DNA of 53,563 nt from Deltaproteobacteria bacterium (GCA_021413675.1 JAIOQA010000356.1:1-53563); one strand, 5' to 3'; shown: positions 1 through 13,396, counted from the stretch's first letter. The notes: a model not told the origin generated them from the sequence alone. Translations and numbers: made by a program.

Positions 1-660
1 GGCGCTGCGCTGGCGCGCGGACGCCGACTCGAGATCGAGATCGAGACCGGGGTTCGCGAGGCCCGGCGGGGCGAGCCCGGCCGACGACGCCTTCTCCGCC
101 GGCTTGAAGCTGACCACGCCCGACGGTGGCGGGACCTCGCCGACGGGCGGCTTGCCCGCCGACGGCAGCGGGAGATCGAGGCCGCCGAACGGATCGCCGC
201 CGGTCTCGGGCAGCTCGAGCGCCGGGACGGCGCGCGCGGGCGCCGGCGCCGGTGCGGGGCCCGGCGTGGTCCGCGGCGTCGGGGCCGTCGGCAGCGGCCC
301 GGCCTGCGAGTGCGGCGCGAGATCGAGATCGTCGAGATCGAGGGGCTTGCCGGGCTTGACCGTGTCGGCCTTCAGCGAGGCCGCGGGCACCGGGATGTCG
401 TCGAAGAAGCCCTTCGGCGCCATGTCGGTCGACGCCGAGCGCGCGCCGCTGATCGACGGCAGATCGTCGAAGAAGCCCTTGGGCGGCGGGACCTCGGCGG
501 CCGGCGTGCGCGGCCCGCTGACCGAGGGGAGATCGTCGAAGAAGCCCTTGGGCGCGACCGCGTTGCCCGGCGACGCGCTGGTGGTGGGCCCTGGGAGATC
601 GTCGAAGAAGCCCTTGGGCGCGGGGAGGTCGGTGCCGCCGCGCAGCCCAAGGTCGCCAAG
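1..660 (-). CDS. disordered PKGFFDDLP-repeat segment on the minus strand, partial
   Basis: Read on the minus strand, the codons at + positions 1-3, 4-6 and so on give an open frame without stops. It holds four near-identical PKGFFDD(L/I)P units at about 400-620, then acidic low-complexity sequence such as LDLDDLDLAP and GLDLDLES. This composition is typical of the long disordered linkers of myxobacterial zinc-ribbon/TPR membrane proteins (family knowledge). It is not the plus strand that makes sense here: plus-strand reading gives Arg-rich shadow sequence. The adjoining plus-strand gene starts in mid-protein with the membrane segment that would normally follow such a linker. The segment therefore looks like the missing N-terminal part of that gene, inverted. 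It has no start of its own and runs off the window edge. An inversion in the genome and a chimeric contig end are both possible. Confidence 0.6.
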
Positions 661-3201
661 AAGGCCGACGCGAAGGCCGCGACCGACGCGCCCGCGAAGC
701 GCGGCCTGTCGAAGCGCGCGACCCAGATCATCGCCGCCGCCGGCGTCGCGGTCGTGCTGATCGGCGCCGTCGGCTTCTTCATGTATCGCCGCTGGCAGAA
801 GCGCCAGGACGCCGCCGCGCTGCTCGACAAGTCGCTGGCCGAGGCCAAGGACGAGCTCGGCGCCGGCACGCCCGGCCACTGGGCGATGGCGAGCTCGACC
901 GCGCAGGACGCGCTCGAGCTCGATCCCGGCAACGCGGAGGCGCTCGGCATCGCGGTCGTCGGGCTGTACGCCGCGGTCCTCGACGAGGGCGTCGACGCCA
1001 AGGCGCGCACGTCGCAGGCCGAGGGCCTGCTGCAGCAGCTGATCTCGTCGGGCGGCCAGGGCGACGCCGCCGAGAAGGCCCAGGCGCTCAAGTCGATCAT
1101 CGAGGACCAGCCGGCGCGCGCGCTCGAGCGGCTGCAGCCGGTGCTGGCCCGCAGCCCCAACGATCCCGACGCGCTCCTGTTCGCGGGCTGGGCCCAGCTC
1201 GGCGCGCGCGCGTGGCCGGCGGCGGTGACCGCATTCGACAAGGCGCTGGCCGCCGCGCCGACCCGCCCCGTGCCCGCGCTCTACGGCCGCGCGCAGGCCA
1301 AGCTCGCGCTCGGCGATCGCGCCGGCGCGCGCGCCGACTTCGACGCGATCCTCGCCAAGGAGCGCGATCACATCGGCGCGCAGGTCGGCCAGGCCGAGGC
1401 CGCGCCGCCCGGCGAGCTCGAGACTCGCGAATCGCAGCTCGTCGGCCTCCTGTCGCGCTCGAAAGAAGATCTCGCGAAGGCCGACCCGCGCGCGATCGTG
1501 CGCGCCTGGGTGCTCGCCGGCGATGCCGCGCGGCAGGCCGGTCGCGTCGATGCCGCCGCCGAGCGCTACAAGAAGGCGCTCGAGCTCGCCCCCGACGATC
1601 CCGGCGCGCTGCTCGGCCAGGCCCAGGTGCTGGCGCGCTCCGGCGCGCTCGAGCCCGCCGCCGACGCCGCCGCGCGCGTGCTGGCCCGCCGCCCCGACGA
1701 CATCGACGCCGCGCTGGTCGCCGCCGAGATCGCGCTCGATCGCGCGCGCCCCGAGGACGCGCAGAAGCTGGTCGACACGCTGACCGCGCGCACGCCGCCG
1801 GTCGACGCGCCGCTGCAGAAGAGCCGCCTCGCGGTGCTGCGCGGCCGCACGCTCGCGACCCAGCCCGGCAAGGAAGAGGAGGCGCTGACCGCGTTCGAGC
1901 AGGCGCGCACGCTCGCCGTCGAGGGCGACATCGCGCCGACCCTCGCCGCCGCCAACCTGCTCGGCAAGATGGTCGCCGCGCAGAAGGACAAGAAGTCGCC
2001 GGAGGCCGACGCGCTCCGCCGCCGCGCCGACGATCTGCTCGCGCCGCTCGAGGCCCGCGCCCAGAACGATCCCGCGATGGCGGTCACGCTCGGCGTCGCG
2101 TACCTGGCCTCGGACTCGCCCGATCGCGCCGAGAAGTGGCTGGCCGCCGCCGTCGAGAAGCGGCCGAAGGACATCGAGGCGCTGTTCCAGCTCGCCGAGG
2201 CCCAGGCCGCCGGCAACAAGCGCGATCTCGCGCTCGCGACCCGCCGGCGCGCGTTCGATCTCGATCCGAGCCGCGCTGACATCGGCCTCGCGCTCGCGCG
2301 CGAGTACGAGGACGCGGGTCGCAACGACGACGCGCACGAGCTGTACACCAAGCTCGTGCAGCCCTCGACCGCAAGCCTCGACGCGCGCGCCCGGGCCGGC
2401 CGGTTCTGGGCGCGGCTCGGCAAGATCAAGGAGGCCCGCGAGCAGGGCGACAAGATCCGCGAGGTCGATCCCAACAACCCCGCCGGCCTGTTCCTGGTCG
2501 CCGAGGGCATGCTGATCGACAAGAAGCTCGATCTCGCGCGGCGCACGTTCCAGCAGGCGGTCGACAGTGAGCCCCAGCCGCCCGCGCAGTACCTCGACGG
2601 CCTCGGCCGCGCCGACGAGGAGCTCGCGAAGCAGACCGAGGACACGCGCTTCCAGGAAGACGCGCTGCGCGCCTACACGCTCGCGACCAAGGCCGACGCC
2701 AAGATGTTCAACTCGTGGGCCGGCCGCGCCCGCATCCTGCTCGCGCGCGGCGACTGGGCCCACGCGATCGAGGCCCTCGACCAGGCCCACGGCATCCACG
2801 ACACCGACGGCGACATCATGTTCGGCCTCGGCGTCGCGCACCAGGAGCAAGGGCACGATCAGGACGCGATCACATGGCTCACGCGATCGGTCGCGATCAA
2901 GCCCCGCGCCGAGGCGTACTACCGGCTGGGCCTCATCTACTTCGATCGCGATCAGCCCGGGCAGGCGGTGGCCGCGCTGAACTCCGCGACCGCCCTCGGC
3001 CAGGCCGACGAGAAGGCGACCGGCGTCACCGTGCCGTGGCTGACCGAGGCGTTCTTCCGCCTCGGCGACATCGAGGACTCGCGCAACAACCTCGCGCCGG
3101 CGGCGCGCGCGTGGCGCGTGTACCTCGCGCGCAACCCGAACAACCGGGCGCAGGTCAACGAGGTCCGTCAGCGCATGAAGGGCCTGCCCGGCGGGCCCTG
3201 A
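640..3201 (+). CDS. TPR-repeat membrane protein, N-terminus missing
   Basis: The frame is open from upstream, but real-looking protein begins near 640 with a Lys/Ala-rich stretch. One transmembrane helix follows at about 727-785 (IIAAAGVAVVLIGAVGFFMY). About 800 residues of tandem TPR helices follow, with typical ALELDPGN, AAERYKKALELAPDDPGALL and LGVAHQEQGHDQDAI units, and the gene stops at 3201. The arrangement predicts a short cytoplasmic side and a large TPR scaffold on the other side of the inner membrane. No authentic start codon or ribosome binding site is visible, because the region that should encode the N-terminus reads correctly only on the opposite strand. The function is probably protein-protein scaffolding in an envelope or motility complex, but no specific role is supported. 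Confidence 0.8.
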   Translation, partial: AQPKVAKKADAKAATDAPAKRGLSKRATQIIAAAGVAVVLIGAVGFFMYRRWQKRQDAAALLDKSLAEAKDELGAGTPGHWAMASSTAQDALELDPGNAEALGIAVVGLYAAVLDEGVDAKARTSQAEGLLQQLISSGGQGDAAEKAQALKSIIEDQPARALERLQPVLARSPNDPDALLFAGWAQLGARAWPAAVTAFDKALAAAPTRPVPALYGRAQAKLALGDRAGARADFDAILAKERDHIGAQVGQAEAAPPGELETRESQLVGLLSRSKEDLAKADPRAIVRAWVLAGDAARQAGRVDAAAERYKKALELAPDDPGALLGQAQVLARSGALEPAADAAARVLARRPDDIDAALVAAEIALDRARPEDAQKLVDTLTARTPPVDAPLQKSRLAVLRGRTLATQPGKEEEALTAFEQARTLAVEGDIAPTLAAANLLGKMVAAQKDKKSPEADALRRRADDLLAPLEARAQNDPAMAVTLGVAYLASDSPDRAEKWLAAAVEKRPKDIEALFQLAEAQAAGNKRDLALATRRRAFDLDPSRADIGLALAREYEDAGRNDDAHELYTKLVQPSTASLDARARAGRFWARLGKIKEAREQGDKIREVDPNNPAGLFLVAEGMLIDKKLDLARRTFQQAVDSEPQPPAQYLDGLGRADEELAKQTEDTRFQEDALRAYTLATKADAKMFNSWAGRARILLARGDWAHAIEALDQAHGIHDTDGDIMFGLGVAHQEQGHDQDAITWLTRSVAIKPRAEAYYRLGLIYFDRDQPGQAVAALNSATALGQADEKATGVTVPWLTEAFFRLGDIEDSRNNLAPAARAWRVYLARNPNNRAQVNEVRQRMKGLPGGP

Positions 3202-3230
3202 GCCTGGCGTCACGCCCCGAGAGGTCCGCG

Positions 3231-4886
3231 ATGATCGAACACCTTCGCCAGCGCGCGCGCGACGCGGCGTTCGCCGCCCGCGTCGTCCGCAGCTCCGGGC
3301 TCGCCGGTGCGTTCCGGCCCGCGGGCCTCCCCGGCTTCCTGCGCTCCCTCGTCGGCGCCGGCATCGGCCCGCACCTCGCGGTCGCGTTCCACGCGCACAA
3401 CACGCCCGACAAGGAGGCGATCGTCGAGCCGCTGCCCGACGGCACGACCCGTCGCCTCACCTGGCGCGAGCTCGATCGCGCCGCCAACCAGCTCGGCCAC
3501 GCGCTGGTCGCGCGCGGCGTCGGCGGCGGCGATCGCGTCGCGCTGATGCTGCCCAACGGCACCGACACGCTGGTCGCGCAGCAGGCGCTCGCGCGCATCG
3601 GTGGGATCGCGGTGCAGATCGGCTACCGCCTCAAGGCCGCCGAGATCGCCTACATCCTCGGCAACGCCACGCCCGCGGCCACGCTCTGCCACGCGCAGTT
3701 CGAGGCCACGATGGCCGCGGCGCGCGCCAGCGCCGCCGCGACCGATCCGCTCTTGATCGTCGGCGCACCCGCCGGCGACACCTCGAGCGAGCGCTGGGAG
3801 GACGCGGTCGCCGCGATCACCCATCCGCATCCGCCGCGATCGCGCGGCGGCGGCGGCATCATCGTCTACACCTCGGGCACGACCGGCAAACCCAAGGGCG
3901 CTGCCCGCACGTGGAAGCAGACCGGCATCGACGCGGTCGCGGACATGATGGTGCAGGTCGGCATGCAGCACGCCGATCGCCACCTGGTCGTGTGCCCGCT
4001 CTACCACTCGGCGGCGCCGGCGTTCGTGGCGATCACGATGTCGCTCGGCGGCACGGTCGTGCTCATGAACAGCTTCGACGCCGAGGGCGCGCTCGCGCTG
4101 ATCGAGCGCGAACGCATCACGTCGATGCTGGTCGTGCCGACGATGCTCGTGCGCCTGAACGCGCTGCCCGACGAGGTGCGCCGGCGCTACGACACGCGCA
4201 GCCTGCGCTGGGTGATGAGCGGCGCGGCGCAGCTCGCGACCGACACCGCGCGCCGGTTCCAGGAGCAGTTCGGGCCGATCCTGTGGAACTTCTACGGCGC
4301 CACCGAGACCGGCGTGGTGTCGCTGGCCGGCCCCGGCGATCACCTCACGCGGCCGGGCACGATCGGCAAGCTCGTGCGCGGCAACGAGGTCCGCTTGCTC
4401 GACGCCACCGGCCACGCGGTTCCGGAAGGCTCGGTCGGCGAGCTGTACGCGCGCAACGCGATGCTGATCGGCGGCTACCACCGCAACGCCCTTGCCACCC
4501 ACGCATCGATGCGCGACGGCTTCTTCTCCGTCGGCGATCTCGCGCGGCGCGACGCCGATGGCTACTACTACCTCGAGTCGCGCACCCACGACATGGTCAT
4601 CTCGGGCGGCGTGAACATCTACCCGCGCGAGATCGAGGACCACCTCGCCTCGCACCCCGCGGTCCTCGAGGCTGCGGTGATCGGCGTGCCCGATGTCGAG
4701 TGGGGCGAGTCGCTGCGCGCCTATGTCGTGCGGCGCCCCGGCGCGGTGCTCGACGAGGCCGGCGTGATCGCCTGGTGCCGCGAGGGCCTCGCCGACTACA
4801 AGCGGCCGCGCGCGGTGGTGTTCCTCGACGAGCTGCCGCGCAACCCGACCGGCAAGGTGCTGAAGCGGGAGCTGCGCAGGTCGTGA
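3231..4886 (+). CDS. long-chain acyl-CoA synthetase / AMP-dependent ligase
   Basis: The product is a 551-residue member of the ANL adenylating superfamily, which activates a carboxylic acid with ATP and transfers it to CoA. The P-loop core motif YTSGTTGKPKGA lies near residue 205-216. NFYGATETG (A5) follows near residue 355, then the GD-L aspartate region, and DMVISGGVNIYPREIE (A8). The C-terminus has the catalytic lysine context RNPTGKVLKRELR. Overall it resembles FadD-type enzymes for fatty acids or steroid side chains; the substrate cannot be told. The ATG at 3231 has a GAGAGG ribosome binding site 6 nt upstream, 29 bp after the TPR gene. The last codons overlap the next start as GTGA, so the gene is translationally coupled to the secreted protein downstream. 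Confidence 0.93.
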   Translation: MIEHLRQRARDAAFAARVVRSSGLAGAFRPAGLPGFLRSLVGAGIGPHLAVAFHAHNTPDKEAIVEPLPDGTTRRLTWRELDRAANQLGHALVARGVGGGDRVALMLPNGTDTLVAQQALARIGGIAVQIGYRLKAAEIAYILGNATPAATLCHAQFEATMAAARASAAATDPLLIVGAPAGDTSSERWEDAVAAITHPHPPRSRGGGGIIVYTSGTTGKPKGAARTWKQTGIDAVADMMVQVGMQHADRHLVVCPLYHSAAPAFVAITMSLGGTVVLMNSFDAEGALALIERERITSMLVVPTMLVRLNALPDEVRRRYDTRSLRWVMSGAAQLATDTARRFQEQFGPILWNFYGATETGVVSLAGPGDHLTRPGTIGKLVRGNEVRLLDATGHAVPEGSVGELYARNAMLIGGYHRNALATHASMRDGFFSVGDLARRDADGYYYLESRTHDMVISGGVNIYPREIEDHLASHPAVLEAAVIGVPDVEWGESLRAYVVRRPGAVLDEAGVIAWCREGLADYKRPRAVVFLDELPRNPTGKVLKRELRRS

Positions 4887-6462
4887 GGGTCATCGGCTTC
4901 GCGATCGCGCTCGCCTTGGCGGCGCAGGCCGCGCACGCCGCCAATGGCGCGCCGGCTGGGCGCGGCGCGAAGTCGGTCGCCGCGGACCTCGCGGACGTCA
5001 CCGCGAGCGAAGCCGCGGTCGTCGTGCGCGCCGACGTCGATGGGCTGTCGGCGCTCGCCGATGTCGCGATCTCGCGCGGCAACATCCTGGAGCGCACCGC
5101 GCTGGTCGCGGCGCGCGCGCAGCTCGCGGAGCTGACCGGCGGCGATCTCGCCGCGCGCAGCGGCTGGACGGCGCTCGGCCTCGATCCCGATCGGCCGCTG
5201 CTGATCTCGATCGCGCCGATCGCGCACGGGCCCGGCACGAGCTGGCGCGTCAACCTGCGGGTGCCGGTCGCCGATCGCAGGCGCGTGCAACGCGCGGTGA
5301 CCCGCTTCGAGCGCTGGGTCGGCGCGACGGTCGTGACGTTCGACCGGGGGACGCCGCCCGAGCTCGCCGGGCGCCGCGTGACCTCGTTTCACCTGCCGCG
5401 CGCGTTCGGGTTCATCCGCCTCGACGCGCGCTCGCTCGCGATCGACATCGTCCCGCAAGCCGGCATCGACCAGTCGGCCGCGAGCCTGGCGCGCGCGATC
5501 ATCGCGCGTTCCGCGCCCGCCGCGATCGACGCCCTGCTCGCGAGCGACGCGGGTGCCGCGCTCGCCGCGTCCGGCGTCGACGTCTTCATCGATCCGCAGG
5601 CCTTCGCGCGCACCTCGCTCCTCACGCGCGGATGGCCAGCCGACCGGGTCGAGGGCCCCTGCAACCTGACCTGCGTCGTGCTGCGCGGCCCGCTCGGCCC
5701 GCTCGGCGTCTCGCTCGGCACCCGCGGCGCCACGATCACCGTCGACGCGCGCTGGCAAGTCGAAGCGGGCTCCCCGCTCGCGGCCGTGCTCGCGGCCACC
5801 GTCGATCACGGCCTGCCCCGCCCCGCGGATCTGCCCGACGCGGCGCTGATCGTGCGCAGCTACGTCGCCGGGTGGGGACGCCTCGCCACCCTCGACACCA
5901 GCGCGGTGCCGCTCGATCTGCCGCCACCGGTGTTCGCCTCGAGCGCCAGCGCCTGGCCGGTCACCGCGCTGTGGTCGTGGCCGGTCCTGATCGGCGGCGT
6001 GGTCGCGCACGTCACCGCGGCCGAGCCGACCGCCGCGCCGCTGCTCAGCGGCGTCGGCGACTTCGCGATCGCCGTGCTCGCGCTCGGCGACGACGTCGAT
6101 CACACCAGCGCGCTCGCCGAGCTCGCGATCGATCCGACCACGACCTCCACGCTCCACGGGTTCGCCGATCGGATCTGGGGCCCGGCGCGCGACGCGATCT
6201 GGGGCACCGGCCGGGTCCGCGGCTTCGCGCGCACGATCGGCGGTTCGACCCCAACCGTCGGCTTCGCGCTCCGCGACACCGCGACCCGCTGGCTGCCGGT
6301 CGCGCGCTCGAGCCAACCGCCTCCCGCCGGCACGGTCGCCGAGGGCCGGATCGCCGTCGACGTCCTGACCCTCGTCGATCCGATGGCGCACTACCTCGGC
6401 AACCTGTCGTTCGCCGCGCGCTTCGATGGCGCGCTCCGCGTCGACCTCGCGTTCGATCCGCC

Positions 6463-6466
<4 letters not shown>
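4883..6466 (+). CDS. secreted/periplasmic protein of unknown function
   Basis: The GTG at 4883 overlaps the stop of the acyl-CoA synthetase (GTGA). The first ~20 residues form a Sec signal peptide ending AAHAAN, so the 527-residue product is probably periplasmic or an outer-membrane-associated soluble protein. The body is Ala/Val-rich. It contains GWTALGLDPDRPLLISIAP and several beta-rich stretches, loosely like DUF3352-type periplasmic proteins; that likeness is an impression, not a match. No catalytic motif, lipobox or transmembrane segment was seen. Its stop overlaps the selB start by another GTGA, so the three genes form one operon, although the link between a periplasmic protein and selB is not obvious. 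Confidence 0.82.
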
Positions 6467-8361
<1,895 letters not shown>

Positions 8362-8370
8362 CCCGCCGGA

Positions 8371-9108
8371 TCAGAACATGTAGCCGACGGACATGCCGAA
8401 GAACGGCAGCGTGCGGATACCGGTCTCGACGTTGATCACGATGTTGTCGACCGGCCGGATCTGCACGCCGATGATCGCGTTGATCACCGGGAACACCGGC
8501 GGCAGGTTGTAGGGCGTGTCCTGGTTCTCGGCGAACGGCTTCTCGGCGCAGGTCGTCAGCGCCGACGACGAGCAGACGTAGTCGGTGCGCGAGACCTTGC
8601 CCTTGAAGATGCCGATGCCGGCGCCGCCGCCGTAGCGGATCGCGAGGAACTTGGTGATCGGCGTGTGGTTCAGGAACGTGACCTCGGCGGTGACCCAGCC
8701 GAAGTTGTGGAACTGCACGTAGTCGACCTCCTCGGCCGGCGGCAGCTTGTTCTTCTGGACCCAGATGCCCTGCTGGACCTCGATGGCCTCGTACTCGAGG
8801 CCGAACTGCACCTCGAAGTTGCCCTTCCGGCGGAACACCTCGAGGCCGATGCCGAACTGCGACGAGCCGCCCGGCGCCTGATCGACGAACAGCTCGATCA
8901 TGCCCTTGGGCACGGTCACGTCGCGGAGCCGGAGCGCCACGCCGACGTGGGTGTCGTTCTCGGGGTTGACCACGGTCGAGGACGCGGGCTTCGCGTCGTC
9001 GTCGTCGAGTGCGGCCTGGGCGTGCGCGCTCGCGCTGGTCGCCAGAAGGATCGCGCCGGTGACGGCCGCGCACAGGATTGGTGATACCGAAGCCAATCGA
9101 AATCGCAT
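8371..9108 (-). CDS. outer-membrane beta-barrel-like protein
   Basis: The 245-residue protein has a clear Sec signal peptide (hydrophobic core ILCAAVTGAILLA, cleavage near AHAQA). Alternating hydrophobic strands and the C-terminal phenylalanine (GMSVGYMF) fit a BAM-inserted barrel signal. A Cys pair (YVCSSS and LTTCAEK) may form an extracellular-loop disulfide. The ATG at 9108 has a strong GGAGG ribosome binding site 7 nt upstream, and a perfect TATAAT lies at 9132-9137 on this strand. It is transcribed convergently with selB, with only 9 bp between the stops, and divergently from the Cys-rich lipoprotein gene. No family was recognised. Confidence 0.85.
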   Translation of the reverse strand: MRFRLASVSPILCAAVTGAILLATSASAHAQAALDDDDAKPASSTVVNPENDTHVGVALRLRDVTVPKGMIELFVDQAPGGSSQFGIGLEVFRRKGNFEVQFGLEYEAIEVQQGIWVQKNKLPPAEEVDYVQFHNFGWVTAEVTFLNHTPITKFLAIRYGGGAGIGIFKGKVSRTDYVCSSSALTTCAEKPFAENQDTPYNLPPVFPVINAIIGVQIRPVDNIVINVETGIRTLPFFGMSVGYMF

Positions 9109-9131
9109 CGTGTTCCTCCGCCTACGGCTAC

Positions 9132-9139
9132 ATTATAGT
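9132..9139. promoter_or_regulatory. overlapping divergent -10 boxes
   Basis: The same 8 bp read TATAAT on the minus strand (9137-9132, for the barrel gene) and TATAGT on the plus strand (9134-9139, for the lipoprotein gene). They lie in the only AT-rich patch of this 83-bp divergent gap. No good -35 was found for either direction. Confidence 0.5.
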
Positions 9140-9191
9140 AGTTGGCGCCGCGACCAACCGCAGCTCGCGAGAATTCGTGGCCCCGAGGACC

Positions 9192-10718
9192 GTGTCAGCC
9201 CCGCTTCGAACGCACGCGCTTGCACCCGTCGCCTTGCTGGCGATGGTCGTCCTCGCGGCGTGTCCCGGCGGCAACCGCAGCATCGGCGAATCCTGCTCGA
9301 CGTTATCCGACTGCGCCAGCGGTCTGCAGTGTCTTGATCACACCTGTGTCCCGGCCTGTCGACGGCACGCCGATTGTGGCGACGGCCTGGAGTGCGTCAA
9401 CGGGTCCTGCTACGCGTCGGCGGGGCCGCTGGGCTCGGCGTGCGATCGCGAGGTCGACTGCGCCGTCGGCCTGGCCTGCCACCTCGAGACCACCGACATC
9501 GACTCGGACGGCCTGCTGTCGGCAACCTGTGGCAACGACAACGCCGGCGGCGTCCTCGACACCCTGTGCACCGTCGACACCGACTGCCGGAATGGCACGT
9601 GCGCCCTCGGCCGGTGCGTCGACATCTGCGCCGTCGACACCGATTGCCCGATCGGCCACGTCTGCACCTCGATCCCGCGGGTCACCTCGCTGACCGCCGC
9701 CGCGGTCCCGAGCTTCTTCGGCTGCCTGCCCGACCACGGCTCGATCACGTACGAGCTGCCCACCGCGTCGCCGCAGTCCGACACCTGGCTGCCGGTCCCC
9801 GGCAACGCCCGCAGCGTCGCGCTCGTGATGACGGTCGCCGACGCGACCCAGCTGGTCGGCGCCAAGCTGATCCACGATCCCGAGGGCGCCCAGCTCTACG
9901 CGTATCCCGGGACGCTCGCCGAGTACTACGCCAACCCGCTGCGCCACGCGCCCGCGCCGGGCATCTCGGTCCTCACGATCCCGAGCTCGTCGGCGGTGCC
10001 GTTGCGCCCCGGCGGCTACTTCATGACGCTCGGCTCGTTCCGCGCCAACGGCAGCCCGGCCTCGGACACGCCGCGCGCGCTGGTCGTGGCCAAGCTCGAC
10101 ACCGGCACGATCCTCGACGTGCACTTCCACTTCGTCGACCTCGCCGAGCACCCGTGCGCGGCGGCGTTCGACGGCGGCATCCTCGACGCGACGAGCGCGG
10201 CGACCTCGCCGACCTTCCAGAACCAGTTCGTCGCGTCGCTGCGCAGCATCCTCGCGCGCGGCGGCGTCGCGGTCGGCGCGATCACCTACGACGACGTCAC
10301 CGGCCACCCCGACCTCGACGGCCTCGAGGTGCGCAACCTCGGCGCGTTGCTCGAGCTGTCGACGCAGCCGGGCGGCATCCACGTCTTCCTGGTGCGCACG
10401 CTGTCGCCCGCCGGGATGCTCACCGCCGTCGGCGGCACGCCGGGCACACCGGGCATCGCCGGCACCGCGGCCTCGGGGATCGCGGTCTCGCTCGACGGTC
10501 TCTGCTATCGCTCGTGGGAGGAGATGGCGCGGGTCACCGCCCATGCCACCGCGCGCCACCTCGGCCTGTTCCGCAACAAGGAGCCCGACGGCGCGCTCGA
10601 TCAGATCGACGACAGCGACGATCAGGCGACCAACCTCATGTACTACAGCGAGTTCGGCGGCACCGATCTCAGCGACGGCCAGCGCGAGATCCTCATGCGA
10701 AGCCCGGTGCTGCGATGA
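9192..10718 (+). CDS. Cys-rich lipoprotein with degenerate zincin-like C-terminus
   Basis: The start was placed at GTG 9192 because it puts a lipoprotein signal (ALLAMVVLAAC) at the N-terminus. The upstream in-frame codons overlap the divergent promoter. After the lipidated Cys come several six-cysteine-like repeats of the form DCxxGLxC (DCASGLQC, DCGDGLEC, DCAVGLAC, DTDCPIGHVC), common in myxobacterial surface lipoproteins. The C-terminal part ends with AHATARHLGLF, then NLMYYSEFGGTDLSDGQREILMRSP. This matches the layout of secreted metalloproteases (AHExGHxLGLF, NLM), but the catalytic Glu and one or more zinc ligands are replaced. It is probably a non-catalytic zincin-like binding domain. 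The stop overlaps the HEAT gene start (ATGA). Confidence 0.85.
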   Translation: MSAPLRTHALAPVALLAMVVLAACPGGNRSIGESCSTLSDCASGLQCLDHTCVPACRRHADCGDGLECVNGSCYASAGPLGSACDREVDCAVGLACHLETTDIDSDGLLSATCGNDNAGGVLDTLCTVDTDCRNGTCALGRCVDICAVDTDCPIGHVCTSIPRVTSLTAAAVPSFFGCLPDHGSITYELPTASPQSDTWLPVPGNARSVALVMTVADATQLVGAKLIHDPEGAQLYAYPGTLAEYYANPLRHAPAPGISVLTIPSSSAVPLRPGGYFMTLGSFRANGSPASDTPRALVVAKLDTGTILDVHFHFVDLAEHPCAAAFDGGILDATSAATSPTFQNQFVASLRSILARGGVAVGAITYDDVTGHPDLDGLEVRNLGALLELSTQPGGIHVFLVRTLSPAGMLTAVGGTPGTPGIAGTAASGIAVSLDGLCYRSWEEMARVTAHATARHLGLFRNKEPDGALDQIDDSDDQATNLMYYSEFGGTDLSDGQREILMRSPVLR

Positions 10719-11293
10719 GGCTGCGCGCGGTCGCCACGATCCTCGGCGTGCTCGCGATCGCGAGCGGCGCGCGCGGCGATCTCCCGGTGGCCGGCGTGCC
10801 GTCGGCGCAGCTCGTCGACGCGCTGTCGGGCATCGACTTCGTCGCGCAGCGGCCGGTGCTCGATCCGCTGCTCGGCGCGACGCCGGGCGAGTCGCTCGCG
10901 GCGATCGCGGCGACCGAGGCCGTCGATCCCGGGATCCGGCTGCGCGCGCTGCGCGCGATCGCGCTCTATCCGTCGGCGGCGTCGCGCGCCGCGCTGGCCG
11001 CGGAGATCGCCGCGCACGGCGCCGCGAGCGGCGGCACCGAGCTGTTGCACCTGCGCACCGCGATCGAGGCGCTCGGCGTGATCGGCCAGCCCGAGGACGT
11101 CGCGGCGATCGTGCCGATGCTCGACAAGGAGGAGAGCCGCGATGTCCGCGCGACCGCCGCCTACGCGCTGCGCGACATCGGCTCGTCGGCTGCGTCCGGA
11201 CCGCTGCGGGTGCGCCTGGGGAAGGAGCACGCCGAGCAGGTGAAGTTCGCGATCTCGGACGCGCTCCGCGTGCTCGCCGGCTCGCCACAGTAG
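10715..11293 (+). CDS. secreted HEAT-repeat protein
   Basis: A 192-residue product begins at an ATG that overlaps the lipoprotein stop (ATGA), so the two are co-translated. Residues 1-21 form a signal peptide (VATILGVLAIASGARG). The rest is helical HEAT-like repeats, including RLRALRAIALYPSAASRAALA, AIEALGVIGQPEDVAAIVPML and DVRATAAYALRDIGSSAASGPL. Such repeats bind proteins, and the partner may be the lipoprotein encoded just before it. No enzymatic motif is present. Confidence 0.85.
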   Translation: MRLRAVATILGVLAIASGARGDLPVAGVPSAQLVDALSGIDFVAQRPVLDPLLGATPGESLAAIAATEAVDPGIRLRALRAIALYPSAASRAALAAEIAAHGAASGGTELLHLRTAIEALGVIGQPEDVAAIVPMLDKEESRDVRATAAYALRDIGSSAASGPLRVRLGKEHAEQVKFAISDALRVLAGSPQ

Positions 11294-11395
11294 CTGGGGC
11301 CCGTAAGCGGTCTTACCGCCTGCCTGGGCGCCACTCCCGTCGGCTCCTCGCAGAAATCTCCGTGCGGGGGCTCACGGTCGAATGAAATCCGCGCT

Positions 11396-11424
11396 TTGCG
11401 CGCAGTGCTGCCGCGGCGTACAAT
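11396..11424 (+). promoter_or_regulatory. sigma70-like promoter of the kinase operon
   Basis: TTGCGC at 11396-11401 and TACAAT at 11419-11424 are separated by 17 bp. The expected transcript start is near 11431, giving a leader of about 28 nt before the kinase ATG at 11459. The 165-bp gap between the HEAT gene and the kinase holds no other evident feature. Confidence 0.55.
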
Positions 11425-11458
11425 TACAGCTCTGCGGGCTCGAGGGTCCCGCCTGACG

Positions 11459-13392
<1,934 letters not shown>

Positions 13393-13396
<4 letters not shown>

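Noticed and set aside
310..640. Plus-strand coding of the first 600 bases (VEEALGR repeats)
   Set aside because: The same DNA on the minus strand gives PKGFFDDLP and LDLDDLDL sequence typical of real myxobacterial linkers; the plus reading is Arg-rich shadow.
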